Below, piece by piece: positions 34,442 to 42,180 of a DNA stretch of 49,728 nt. The DNA lies in the NCBI GenBank assembly GCA_016278505.1, contig JADQBQ010000042.1, positions 1 through 49,728 of the forward strand. Reading direction: 5' to 3'. The notes beneath the pieces were generated by a model. That model was not told the DNA's origin and did not search any database. It saw only the letters and a list, made by a program, of their open reading frames with translations. Position 1 is the stretch's first letter, and each line of letters starts with the position of its first letter. This DNA is from Clostridiales bacterium (GTDB taxonomy: Bacteria > Bacillota > Desulfotomaculia > Desulfotomaculales > VENG01). The translations under genes were made by a program, and so were the position numbers.

Positions 34442-35266
34442 CTACTCATTTTTGAAATTGGCATCTCTTTTAGCAAAAAAGGCTTCAAGCGCCTCCCGAT
34501 GATCCGATGAAGAGCTTACCACAGCCATGTGAGAAGATACAGCTTCCAACGCAGACTGCATATCACTACTTAGCCCCTGGTATACCAGTTTCTTTATTAA
34601 ACTCGCCGCCTGGGGTGATTTTCCGGCAATTTTACCGGCAAGTTCCATACTCTCTTTTTCCAGTTTCCCCGCCGGCACAACTTTATTAACCAGTCCTATA
34701 CGCAATGCTTCTTCGGCGTCAATACTTTCACCGGTAAGCAAAAGTTCTATCGCTTTTGCCACCCCTACCAGACGCGGCAAAAAGAACGCGCCGCCATCTC
34801 CGGGCACCAGTCCCACATTAATGTAAGATTCTGCAAAAACCGCTTTATCGGAAGCAATGCGCATATCACACATTAAAGCCATATCAAGTCCCGCACCCAT
34901 GGCCGGTCCGTTCACGGCTGCTATTACCGGCTTATCCAGGCTTGCCAGAGCTAAGGGTATGCGGTGTACAATTTGCTGCAGGCTCTTTTTAAAGTCCAGT
35001 GGCGATAGTTCTCTGCCTTCTTTGCCATAACCATGCAGAAATCCCCTGCCGGCCTTCATGGACTTGATATCTCCCCCGGAGCAAAACGCCTTTCCGGCTC
35101 CGGTAATCACTATCACCCTTATGGAATCATCCCTGCGGGCCTCCAACAATGACCTGTGCCACCCGTCCAACATATCTACACTAAACGCATTATAACTATC
35201 CGGGCGGTTTAATGTAATTTTGGCAACACTATTCTTTTTCTCATAAATAATATCTTTGCATTCCAT
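34442..35266 (-). CDS. Enoyl-CoA hydratase/isomerase family protein
   Basis: 274 residues, ATG behind AGGGGGG. Crotonase fold: ITLNRPDSYNAFSVDML, GAGKAFCSGGDIKSM (oxyanion hole 1), KPVIAAVNGPAMGAGLDMALMCDMRIAS (oxyanion hole 2), and FAESYINVGLVPGDGGAFFLPRLVG. At the two usual catalytic acids the sequence has A-E-S and G-D-G, where hydratases normally have E at both; the second change (E to D) occurs in several isomerase or other crotonase members, so hydratase activity is likely but not certain. An insertion of about 12 residues (RGFLHGYGKEGRELSPL) is near the active site. Probably beta-oxidation-linked, in line with the neighbouring HdrD-like electron carrier. Confidence 0.9.
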   Translation of the reverse strand: MECKDIIYEKKNSVAKITLNRPDSYNAFSVDMLDGWHRSLLEARRDDSIRVIVITGAGKAFCSGGDIKSMKAGRGFLHGYGKEGRELSPLDFKKSLQQIVHRIPLALASLDKPVIAAVNGPAMGAGLDMALMCDMRIASDKAVFAESYINVGLVPGDGGAFFLPRLVGVAKAIELLLTGESIDAEEALRIGLVNKVVPAGKLEKESMELAGKIAGKSPQAASLIKKLVYQGLSSDMQSALEAVSSHMAVVSSSSDHREALEAFFAKRDANFKNE

Positions 35267-35344
35267 CCTATTCCCCCCTCAACTTCTGTCTTTCACAAAC
35301 AACACCCTTGAGTCCTGCAAAATAGTAATCATTTAACGTTTCCT

Positions 35345-35354
35345 ATGGTATAAT
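35345..35354 (+). promoter_or_regulatory. Extended -10 promoter for the methyltransferase gene
   Basis: TATGGTATAAT gives a perfect TATAAT (35349-35354) with the TG extension one base before it. No good -35 hexamer is seen, as is common for extended -10 promoters. Confidence 0.7.
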
Positions 35355-35388
35355 ATGGGCTGTTGACCAGTGGATAGGTGTGAACACA

Positions 35389-35430
35389 ATGGAAAAACTA
35401 TTTTATACAAAACCTGAGGTGGGAAAATAA
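35389..35430 (+). CDS. Possible 13-residue leader peptide in front of the methyltransferase
   Basis: ATG GAA AAA CTA TTT TAT ACA AAA CCT GAG GTG GGA AAA TAA encodes MEKLFYTKPEVGK. Its stop abuts the ATG of the methyltransferase and its last codons contain that gene's ribosome-binding site (GAGGTGGG). A GGATAGGTGTG sequence precedes it. Translation of the mini-ORF would couple to or control the next gene. Too short to judge from sequence alone. Confidence 0.35.
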   Translation: MEKLFYTKPEVGK

Positions 35431-36585
35431 ATGGCTAAAGTTGAACTAACAGCCACGGCCACGTTCGGCCTGGAAGCTGTAGTGGCAAGGGAAATAAATG
35501 GACTGGGGTATGAAAACCTGAAAACTGAAAACGGCAAAGTTACCTTTGTGGCCAACGAGCAGGACATCTGCAGGACCAACCTGTGGCTGCGCTCCGCCGA
35601 CCGGATACTGGTTAAAATAGGGGAATTTGAAGCCCTAAGCTTTGAAGAATTGTTCCAACAGACCAAGGCCCTCCCCTGGGACCAGTGGATCCCGGCAAAT
35701 GCCCGCTTTCCGGTTAAAGGTAAATCAATTAAATCACAACTATACAGTGTTCCTGATTGCCAGGCCATAGTTAAAAAAGCCATAGTGGAGAAAATGAAAG
35801 AAACCTACTGCCGTGATTGGTTCGAAGAAACGGGACCTACTTTTACCATAGAGGTGGCGATTCTCAAGGATATAGTAACCCTGACCATTGACACCAGCGG
35901 GCCGGGGTTACATAAAAGAGGCTATAGAAAACTGTCTGCCGAGGCTCCTTTAAAAGAGACTCTGGCCGCAGCCATGATTTCTTTGAGCAGGTGGCAACCG
36001 GAAAGAACACTTATTGACCCCTTTTGCGGGTCCGGTACCATCCCCATCGAAGCAGCTTTAATGGGGCAGAACATAGCCCCCGGGCTGAACCGAAAATTTG
36101 CGGCAGAAGAATGGCCTAACATTCCCACTCAATACTGGGATCAGGCCAGGGAAGAGGCCCTGGATTTAGCTAAGCGCGATAAGCCCCTGCGCATCATAGG
36201 CTCAGATATCGACAAAAAGGTTCTCGACCTGGCCCGTTACCATGCCCGCCAGGCAGGGGTAGAAAAGCAGATACACTTTCAACAACAGTCCGCGGTAGAC
36301 TTAAGTTCCAAATTTAAATACGGCTACATCATATGCAACCCGCCTTACGGCGAAAGAAGCGGGGAGAAAAAAGAAGTTGAACACCTCTACCGGGAAATAG
36401 GTAAGACATTTAAAGGATTGGATACCTGGTCCATATATTTGCTCACAGCTAATGAAAATTTCGAAGCACTTTTCGGGCGTCAGGCGAATAAGAAGCGAAA
36501 GCTCTATAACGGCCGTATCAAGGTGGACTTTTACCAGTTTTTCGGTCCCCGCCCGCCCAGGGGATTAATAATCGATCACACTTAA
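35431..36585 (+). CDS. THUMP-domain 23S rRNA methyltransferase (RlmL/YpsC-like)
   Basis: 384 residues, the length of the Bacillus YpsC type. The N-terminal ferredoxin-like and THUMP parts (1-160) bind RNA, including GFLEAVVAREI-like TFGLEAVVAREINGLG and GLHKRGYRK. The methyltransferase domain has DPFCGSGTIPIEAAL (motif I, near 192), GSDIDKKVLDLARYHA and the catalytic NPPYGERSG (motif IV, near 303). It should make N2-methylguanosine in 23S rRNA with S-adenosylmethionine. Single gene with its own promoter and terminator; divergent from the hydratase gene. Confidence 0.93.
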   Translation: MAKVELTATATFGLEAVVAREINGLGYENLKTENGKVTFVANEQDICRTNLWLRSADRILVKIGEFEALSFEELFQQTKALPWDQWIPANARFPVKGKSIKSQLYSVPDCQAIVKKAIVEKMKETYCRDWFEETGPTFTIEVAILKDIVTLTIDTSGPGLHKRGYRKLSAEAPLKETLAAAMISLSRWQPERTLIDPFCGSGTIPIEAALMGQNIAPGLNRKFAAEEWPNIPTQYWDQAREEALDLAKRDKPLRIIGSDIDKKVLDLARYHARQAGVEKQIHFQQQSAVDLSSKFKYGYIICNPPYGERSGEKKEVEHLYREIGKTFKGLDTWSIYLLTANENFEALFGRQANKKRKLYNGRIKVDFYQFFGPRPPRGLIIDHT

Positions 36586-36612
36586 AAAAGGGGGATAATC
36601 CCCCTTTTTTAA
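36584..36612. terminator. Bidirectional terminator
   Basis: AAAAAAGGGGGAT/AATCCCCCTTTTTT palindrome just after the methyltransferase stop. It overlaps the end of the opposing DUF4870 gene, whose stop codon is inside the T-run. Confidence 0.9.
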
Positions 36613-36953
36613 TCTTTGAACCAGGACACTGCGAATTTGCTAGTAATGGGATAATGGTAATACTCGCCGGAAAGGCACTTTATTATCGCTATAATAGCAA
36701 AAATACTATAAATAAGACCTAGAATAACCAATGGAATAATCAATAAAAAACCTATCAGGATAGCGCAAGATATTCCCACCACCACACCCAATATAAGGCC
36801 AATAATGTGCATGACCAGGGACTCTCTGGCATGGTGATTTACAAACTGATCATCCTTTTTTATTAGATAAACTAACAATGGTACCACAATGGGTAAGCCG
36901 ATAAACATGGACCCGTGGCACAAAGCCCCTAAAAGTTTGCTCTCCGAAGACAC
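36609..36953 (-). CDS. DUF4870-family membrane protein
   Basis: 114 residues from the GTG at 36953, which has GGGGAGGTGG upstream; the ATG at 36980 would be read through that site. After SSESKLLGALCHGSMF come three membrane helices (about 12-32, 48-72 and 74-95). The QFVNHHARESLVMHI stretch matches the Q-x-x-x-H-A-R/K-E/Q-S/A-L block of DUF4870 (Tic20-like fold). Function unknown; short, stand-alone gene that converges on the methyltransferase. Confidence 0.85.
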   Translation of the reverse strand: MSSESKLLGALCHGSMFIGLPIVVPLLVYLIKKDDQFVNHHARESLVMHIIGLILGVVVGISCAILIGFLLIIPLVILGLIYSIFAIIAIIKCLSGEYYHYPITSKFAVSWFKD

Positions 36954-37068
36954 CAAAATTCCACCTCCCCTCCATTTCAAATTATTCGACTGCTCCTGAC
37001 AAATCCCCTCTTAACCGGCATTTATTTTTGCTTTCCGGGACATGTTACGCACCCTTTTTAAATTACCC

Positions 37069-37097
37069 TTGACACGAAGGCTATTTACCTGTAATTT
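37069..37097 (+). promoter_or_regulatory. Sigma-A promoter of the T-box leader
   Basis: TTGACA (37069-37074), 17-base spacer, TAATTT (37092-37097). Transcription would begin near 37104, about 30 bases before the foot of T-box stem I. Confidence 0.75.
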
Positions 37098-37103
37098 ATA
37101 GTT

Positions 37104-37511
37104 AACTGAAAACTATATCAAAAAGCCATGACGGGGAAAAGTAGCCGGACCCCATCTCTTCAGGGAGGAAGCGCCGTGACTGGAAGCGTTTCCAGAGAAT
37201 GATCCGTTGAAGTTCTCCCCCGAGTTGCCGGGCTGAAACCGCGCGTGCAAGTAGGTTCGGACGGAAATTTCCACCGTTAAAAGGAAAGGGGTATTAGGAG
37301 CTTTTCCCGTACCCTTTTAAAGAGTGGGTTTATATAACCAACTAGGGTGGTACCGCGAGCTTTTCGTCCCTTCGGATGAAAAGCTTTTTTTAATGGGATT
37401 TACCCTTTAGAAACGGTTCCCTTATCCTAGAGTGGGTTATGATATTACCAATCAAGGTGGTACCGCGGAAGTCCGTCCTTTCGTCCTTGTCAGGACTTGC
37501 GGGCTTTTTTT
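37104..37511 (+). promoter_or_regulatory. Phe-type T-box riboswitch with two antiterminator/terminator modules
   Basis: Stem I foot CGGGGA (37132) pairs with TCCCCCG (37216). The specifier loop has AGTA (37140-37143) on the 5' side and GAA-G-TTC on the 3' side, so the specifier codon is TTC (37213-37215), phenylalanine. Loop motifs (GGAAGCG, CCAGAGAATG) lie between. The first T-box AGGGTGGTACCGCG is at 37344-37357, with terminator GAGCTTTTCGTCC...GAAAAGCTTTTTTT at 37357-37391. A second copy, AAGGTGGTACCGCGG at 37454-37468, has its own terminator ending in seven T at 37511. Each is preceded by a similar AGAGTGGGTTATxATATxACCAA stretch, so stem III plus antiterminator was duplicated. UGGU pairs with an A at tRNA position 73, which fits tRNA-Phe. 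The 3' module ends 30 bases before the ligase start. Confidence 0.93.
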
Positions 37512-37540
37512 AGTTTAAGAAAATTAAGGAGTGGGATAGG

Positions 37541-38851
37541 ATGGGATTACTAAAGTATTGGGATGAAAAACATGAAACCATGTCCAGGCAGGATATCGAA
37601 CAATTACAATTAAGTCGTCTGCAAGAGACTGTCAACAAGGTAAATAAAACTGTACCTTTCTACCAAAAAGCATTTAAAGACAAAGGCATTGAACCGGGTG
37701 ACATTAAAAGTCTGGATGACCTGAAGCACCTACCGTTCACCTCCAAGCAGGACCTGCGGGACCAGTATCCCTATGGCCTGTTCGCTGTACCCATGGATGA
37801 TGTAGTAAGACTGCACGCATCATCAGGTACCACAGGAAAACCTACGGTAGTTGGTTATACCGCGGGAGATATCCAGAGGTGGTCCAACCTCATTGCACGG
37901 TGCCTGGTTATTGGCGGCGGTGATAGAAAAAGCGTGGTCCAAAATGCTTACGGCTATGGCTTATTCACCGGCGGTATGGGTGTACATTACGGTGCTGAGT
38001 GTCTGGGCGCCACTGTTGTCCCCATCTCCGGCGGCAATACCGGGAGGCAGCTGATGCTGATGCAGGATTTTGCCACCACTATTCTTACCTGCACCCCGTC
38101 TTACGCCTTGTACCTGGGCGACTCCGGTGCCGAGGCCGGATTGGACTTTCGATCCTTACCCCTTAGAACCGGCATATTCGGCGCGGAACCCTGGTCCGAA
38201 AACATGCGCAAACAGCTTGAGGAAAAATTAAACATAACCGCCCTGGACATATACGGCCTCAGTGAAGTAATGGGCCCGGGGGTAGCCATGGAATGCCCGG
38301 TTAAACAGGGCTCACATATTTTTGAAGATCATTTCATAGCCGAAGTTATTGATCCTGATACCGGAGAACATCTACCCCCCGGCGAACAAGGAGAACTTGT
38401 CCTCACAACCATAACCAAGGAAGCTCTTCCTGTTATTCGCTACCGCACCCGGGACATTACCGTACTGGATTACGAAAAATGTGAGTGCGGCAGGACCCAC
38501 GTACGCATGAAGCGGGTAACCGGCAGGACCGATGATATGCTGATCATCCGCGGCGTAAATGTATTCCCCTCCCAGGTAGAAAGCGTACTGTTGGAGTTCG
38601 GGGAGGCGGAACCACACTACATGATCGAGGTCTACCGCAAGGGCGAGCTGGACACCATGGAAATCCAGGTGGAACTTTCCGAGAAAATGTTTTCGGATAC
38701 CATTCGCAACCTGGAAGGTTTGGAACACCGCATCAGGTCCAGGATATTAAGTGTATTAAATATAAGCGCCCGGGTTAAGTTTGTAGAATCAAAATCCCTG
38801 CCCAGGAGTGAAGGTAAAGCAAAACGCGTAATCGACCACCGCAAGCTTTAA
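37541..38851 (+). CDS. paaK: Phenylacetate-CoA ligase
   Basis: 436 residues, ATG behind AAGGAGTGGG. ANL-superfamily adenylating enzyme: [19 protein letters not shown] (P-loop), [54 protein letters not shown], and the C-terminal hinge [21 protein letters not shown] with [34 protein letters not shown]. It makes phenylacetyl-CoA (or a related aryl-acetyl-CoA) from the acid, CoA and ATP. The leader is a Phe T-box, so expression should rise when tRNA-Phe is uncharged; this points to aryl-acid salvage into phenylalanine rather than breakdown (inference). No indolepyruvate oxidoreductase gene is in the window. Confidence 0.95.
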   Translation: MGLLKYWDEKHETMSRQDIEQLQLSRLQETVNKVNKTVPFYQKAFKDKGIEPGDIKSLDDLKHLPFTSKQDLRDQYPYGLFAVPMDDVVRLHASSGTTGKPTVVGYTAGDIQRWSNLIARCLVIGGGDRKSVVQNAYGYGLFTGGMGVHYGAECLGATVVPISGGNTGRQLMLMQDFATTILTCTPSYALYLGDSGAEAGLDFRSLPLRTGIFGAEPWSENMRKQLEEKLNITALDIYGLSEVMGPGVAMECPVKQGSHIFEDHFIAEVIDPDTGEHLPPGEQGELVLTTITKEALPVIRYRTRDITVLDYEKCECGRTHVRMKRVTGRTDDMLIIRGVNVFPSQVESVLLEFGEAEPHYMIEVYRKGELDTMEIQVELSEKMFSDTIRNLEGLEHRIRSRILSVLNISARVKFVESKSLPRSEGKAKRVIDHRKL

Positions 38852-38929
38852 ATGAACGTGAAAAAATCTGTTCTTTATAACAGGATTTTAAATATGGTTG
38901 GATAATTGGTAAAAAGAGAGGCTACAACA

Positions 38930-38968
38930 ATGGTATTCAAACTAGCATCGGAGGGATATTATGTCTAA
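38930..38968 (+). CDS. Possible 12-residue leader peptide overlapping the next start
   Basis: ATG at 38930, preceded by AGAGAGG, encodes MVFKLASEGYYV and stops at 38968, overlapping by eight bases the ATG (38961) of the FMN-binding gene. Its codons include that gene's ribosome-binding site (GGAGGG). It could couple the two by re-initiation. Too short to be sure. Confidence 0.3.
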   Translation: MVFKLASEGYYV

Positions 38969-39422
38969 GATTCTTGGCAACACGCTACCACCGGAGGTTA
39001 AGGATTTATTTAACCAGGAATCAACCACCGTGGTGTTATCCACCGTTACATCCGAGGGTTATCCCCACGCCATGCCGGTACATCTTCTTTGTGCGCCGGA
39101 CGAAAAAACAATACTAATCAGCCTGGTTAAAAATCACCAAACCACCTTAAATATTAAAGACAACGGCAAAGTTATGGTCACTGTTTTAGAAGGAGAAGAC
39201 ATAGCGGTAGGCATTAAAGGAACGGCCAAGATTATAAAGGAACCCATGGAAACTAATAAGGCCATGGCGGCCATTGAAATTAAGGTAACTGAGGTCAAGA
39301 GCGACACCACCCCCACCGTTATAGTTACGGACAGTGTAAGTTTCAAACACCGCTCCGATAAAACTGCAGCATTCTTCAGAACTTGTTTTGACGAACTATA
39401 TAATATCGGTGGCATAAATTAA
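38961..39422 (+). CDS. Pyridoxamine 5'-phosphate oxidase-like FMN-binding protein
   Basis: 153 residues, ATG behind CGGAGGGATATT. Split-barrel flavin fold: N-terminal LPPEVKDLFNQESTTVVLSTVTSEGYPHAMPVHLL, then KTILISLVKNHQTTLNIKDNGKVMVTVLEG and GIKGTAKIIKEPME. Members bind FMN, heme or F420 and have varied reductase roles; the substrate is unknown. It lies about 110 bases after paaK and may share its transcript, although a gap of this size could hold a promoter. A strong terminator follows. Confidence 0.88.
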   Translation: MSKILGNTLPPEVKDLFNQESTTVVLSTVTSEGYPHAMPVHLLCAPDEKTILISLVKNHQTTLNIKDNGKVMVTVLEGEDIAVGIKGTAKIIKEPMETNKAMAAIEIKVTEVKSDTTPTVIVTDSVSFKHRSDKTAAFFRTCFDELYNIGGIN

Positions 39423-39437
39423 AAATTAGGGATGTAA

Positions 39438-39468
39438 AGAGGCGCGGATTGTACCGCGCCTCTTTTTA
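39438..39468 (+). terminator. Intrinsic terminator after the FMN-binding gene
   Basis: AAGAGGCGCGG/CCGCGCCTCTT stem (loop ATTGTA) followed by TTT. Confidence 0.9.
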
Positions 39469-39595
39469 TTTAACAACTTGACCCTGATAAGCTAGTATAT
39501 CAACGCATAGCAAAAGAGATTAGCGTGTTAATAATTTGTACCGGTCACATAAACGCCAATGCACACATGTACGAGACTGTGCACATTCTACCGGT

Positions 39596-39624
39596 TTGCT
39601 TGTAACACCCACGGATAGTATGAT
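39596..39624 (+). promoter_or_regulatory. Sigma-A promoter for the acetyltransferase gene
   Basis: TTGCTT (39596-39601), 17-base spacer, TATGAT (39619-39624), 57 bases before the ATG. Confidence 0.65.
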
Positions 39625-39680
39625 AAAGATGTGAAGTAACTGATCACCAAATCAACGGAATTGCAGGAGGTTTGAAATTC

Positions 39681-40289
39681 ATGCTCGCTAATGCGGGAGA
39701 AACAGGCGAATGTGACCGACGGTGTAGCTTGGAAACAGATTTTAAAATTCACAAACTCAACCAACCCGGTACCCAAATAACAGAGATGGCGAATGTGTAT
39801 AAAAAAGCGTACAGAAAGTATCCTGAATATGCGGATACCCTGGGCAAAGGTGTTTTTGGCTACTTAGAATCTTTTTGGGAGGAAAGTTCTCCGGAAGTGT
39901 TGATTGCTGAAAGCGAGGGAGAAATGCTCGGCTTTATAATAGTAGACCGGTGTTGGCAAATTCGAAACAAAGAATCTTTAGGGGAAGTGCACGAATTTGT
40001 CATTGATTACGAACACCGGGGCCGTCGCCTTGGTTCAACCTTGCTAACAGCGGGAATCGATTTCGTAGAAAACCACGGTACAGGAAAAATAGGCCTTTGG
40101 GTAGGCAACCATAATAAACCCGCTCTGTCTCTTTATAAAAAATTCGGTTTCAAAAAGTTGTTTAGTGAAAAGAAATGGACAAAGATGGAGAGACATGGGA
40201 TAAAGAAGAATCAGGGACCCAATAGAAGGATTCTAACTAAACGTATGTATAATGAATTTGAAATTCCAAACAGTAGAGCGGCACTTTAA
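39681..40289 (+). CDS. GNAT-family N-acetyltransferase
   Basis: 202 residues from ATG 39681, ten bases behind CAGGAGG; an in-frame TTG at 39672 lies too close to that site. GNAT fold: VLIAESEGEMLGFIIVD (beta 4), VHEFVIDYEHRGRRLGSTLL (acetyl-CoA loop, Q/R-x-x-G-x-G/A region) and LWVGNHNKPALSLYKKFGFKKL (beta 6/7 and final helix). The first 40 residues and the basic tail (GPNRRILTKRMYNEF) lie outside the core. Substrate unknown. It converges on the HTH/coiled-coil gene with a shared terminator. Confidence 0.9.
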   Translation: MLANAGETGECDRRCSLETDFKIHKLNQPGTQITEMANVYKKAYRKYPEYADTLGKGVFGYLESFWEESSPEVLIAESEGEMLGFIIVDRCWQIRNKESLGEVHEFVIDYEHRGRRLGSTLLTAGIDFVENHGTGKIGLWVGNHNKPALSLYKKFGFKKLFSEKKWTKMERHGIKKNQGPNRRILTKRMYNEFEIPNSRAAL

Positions 40290-40306
40290 TTTAAAGTGAC
40301 CGCTTT
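40274..40306. terminator. Bidirectional terminator overlapping two stop codons
   Basis: AGCGGCACTTTAA/TTAAAGTGACCGCT stem spans the stop of the acetyltransferase and the end of the opposing HTH gene (40291), with T-runs outside. The two genes are thus separated by one base and share one hairpin. Confidence 0.85.
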
Positions 40307-40875
40307 TTTGGTTCCTTAGCAAAAATAATATTAGCCCAATTTTTCCACCATGGCTTTCTTCTTTTTTTTGTGCCGGCTGCTGCATCCCTCCAAGAAGAAA
40401 TAAATTCTAACATTACCTTCTCCCTGACCTCCATGCGCTCCATCACGTCCTTTTGCTGCTGATGCAAATTATTTTCCAATTCCCTGATTCGGGCTTCGTA
40501 CCGATCCCTTTCCCGTTCTCTTTCCTCTCTCAGCCTAGAAACCTCTTCGTCTAAAAAACAAGCACGCGCTTCCGCCTGACCGGCACGGTAAATAGCACCG
40601 TGTAATTTATCCTGTACTCCCTCTACATATTGCCACGGGGTTAAATCAACCGACGTACCTTCGTTTCTCTTTCCTTTTCCAGACTGCTCCGGGTGCACAC
40701 TATTTCCCCGGCGCGCATCTACCCAAGCATCCAGTGCCCCTTGGGTCACCTGATACTTTCCCCGCGGGCCGGGATCCTTAGTAGCCGTTAGCTTTCCGGC
40801 CTGAATGGCGTTTCTGACAGTTGTAGCCGAAACGCCAACTAAGTCAGCAACTTGTGTTATAGTGTATACGCGCAC
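40291..40875 (-). CDS. HTH / coiled-coil / basic-tail protein, RacA-like layout
   Basis: 194 residues, GTG start behind AAGGGGGAAAACC. Residues 3-50 are a MerR/excisionase-type helix-turn-helix (YTITQVADLVGVSATTVRNA). A linker follows, and then a long charged coiled coil (about 95-150, SRLREERERERDRYEARIREL). The C-terminus is strongly basic with aromatic residues (TKKRRKPWWKNWANIIFAK) and could bind membrane or DNA. The layout and length match Bacillus RacA (184 residues), which anchors the chromosome to the cell pole during sporulation. The sequence itself is not clearly RacA, so this is a layout match only. Another reading is a plasmid- or phage-type regulator. Single gene. Confidence 0.75.
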   Translation of the reverse strand: MRVYTITQVADLVGVSATTVRNAIQAGKLTATKDPGPRGKYQVTQGALDAWVDARRGNSVHPEQSGKGKRNEGTSVDLTPWQYVEGVQDKLHGAIYRAGQAEARACFLDEEVSRLREERERERDRYEARIRELENNLHQQQKDVMERMEVREKVMLEFISSWRDAAAGTKKRRKPWWKNWANIIFAKEPKKRSL

Positions 40876-41004
40876 TGGTTTTCCCCCTTACAAACCACGG
40901 TATGGACATCATTTTACAATTATTCTATATCCAACCATTATTTTCCTTTAATTGGCAAATAATTATATTAAATTTACTTCCCCATACATCTTAAGGGGAG
41001 AAAA

Positions 41005-41057
41005 AAGAACCAGGCTACTTTAGGCAAGATGTAAAAAAGTAGCCTGGTTCTTTTTTT
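41005..41057. terminator. Long bidirectional hairpin after the M20 peptidase gene
   Basis: AAAGAACCAGGCTACTTT and its complement form an 18-bp stem around a 16-base loop, with A- and T-runs outside. It overlaps the stop of the leftward peptidase gene. Confidence 0.85.
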
Positions 41058-42180
41058 ATTGCTTTAATTGGTGCGACCGTGATATTAAGTTGGTAAACAC
41101 TTGCGCCGCCTTTACAACTTCCGGTAAATCAACGTACTCTTCTTCGGTATGGCTTAACGATAAATTACCAGGACCGAAAACCAAAGACTTGGTGCCGGCA
41201 TTATTAAGGTTTTCCGCGTCCGTCCAGCTGTGAATGGCACCCAGGCAGGGTTCTTCGTGCAAAGCCTCTTTATAACATGATTGCATCAAATTAACGATGG
41301 GCTCAGTCTCACTGATTTGGTAAGCACCGGATACTTCCAGCCACTTACTGTCCACCCCGTCGTATTTATTGATCAGGTTATCAACTGCAGTTTGCACATC
41401 TGCGGGCTCCTCATCCGGCAACACCCTAAAATCCATGAGTAGATCGCATTGCCTGGGAACCGCCATTTCTCTGCTGCCGGCATTTATCATCTGCAGGTTA
41501 TACCCTCCATGGCCGGCCAATCTGTGCCTACGGTTCAGTACAGGAAGTCGATCAATCTTTTCCAACATATCCATAGCCCGCAGCGCTGCATTATATCCAC
41601 TTTCAAACTCCCCACCGTGGGCTGATCGACCGTAAACGCGAAGCTGCATAATCACCGAGCCGGACTGGGCCGTACATATTTTCAAATCGGTGGGCTCAAT
41701 GACCACCGCGGCATGGCCACCCAGACGGGCTAATTCCTCTGACCCACGGCCCTCCCGCTCTTCATCCACGGTGAAGGCAAAAGTTATAGGAGGCATCCAG
41801 GAATCTTTCATGTAACTATGATGAAAAAGTTCATCCATGGCCGCCAGTAAGGCAGCCGTTCCTCCTTTTACATCTGCCGCCCCCCGGCCGTAAAACCGCT
41901 CCCCGTCGATTTCGTAACGGCAGGTACTACCGTTGATCTCGTCCGGCACGGTATCGGTATGTACAGTAATAATCAAGCCGGGTTCCGGCAAGGGATTAAC
42001 CAATAAATTATAGCGAACACCTATTACTTCTTGATGTTCCGTCCGAAAGCCCATTTCCCGGCACCTTTTCTCCAAGTAGGCGAGCATTTCCGTCTCATCG
42101 CCGCTGACACTACTAATTTCAAGAAGACGCCGCAGCTCTGTGCCTGCGACAGATGCCAAGCTATTACTCTTTATAACCAT
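41056..42180 (-). CDS. M20-family metallopeptidase (ArgE/DapE/ACY1 type)
   Basis: 374 residues, ATG behind GGAGGGTGA. Metal-site motifs in order: IITVHTDTVPD (His, Asp), GRGAADVKGG (Asp bridging two metals), TFAFTVDEEREG (catalytic Glu and ligand), VVIEPTDLKI, and the late LSHTEEEYV (His). The GRSAHGGEFESGYNA segment is the dimerisation-domain start. Such enzymes hydrolyse N-acyl amino acids, succinyl-diaminopimelate or dipeptides; the substrate is not clear. Its start overlaps the stop of the upstream histidine kinase gene (TAATG), so the two are co-translated, which is an unusual pair. Confidence 0.92.
   Translation of the reverse strand: MVIKSNSLASVAGTELRRLLEISSVSGDETEMLAYLEKRCREMGFRTEHQEVIGVRYNLLVNPLPEPGLIITVHTDTVPDEINGSTCRYEIDGERFYGRGAADVKGGTAALLAAMDELFHHSYMKDSWMPPITFAFTVDEEREGRGSEELARLGGHAAVVIEPTDLKICTAQSGSVIMQLRVYGRSAHGGEFESGYNAALRAMDMLEKIDRLPVLNRRHRLAGHGGYNLQMINAGSREMAVPRQCDLLMDFRVLPDEEPADVQTAVDNLINKYDGVDSKWLEVSGAYQISETEPIVNLMQSCYKEALHEEPCLGAIHSWTDAENLNNAGTKSLVFGPGNLSLSHTEEEYVDLPEVVKAAQVFTNLISRSHQLKQ

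Noticed and set aside
34292-34510. 72-codon open frame on the plus strand between the HdrD-like and hydratase genes
   Set aside because: It runs through the hydratase terminator and into the hydratase 3' end on the other strand; no ribosome-binding site.
37230-37245. Alternative T-box specifier in GAAACCGCG (Pro or Thr codon)
   Set aside because: The stem foot CGGGGA/TCCCCCG and the AGTA loop pair better around GAA-G-TTC at 37209-37215, and TGGT fits tRNA-Phe.
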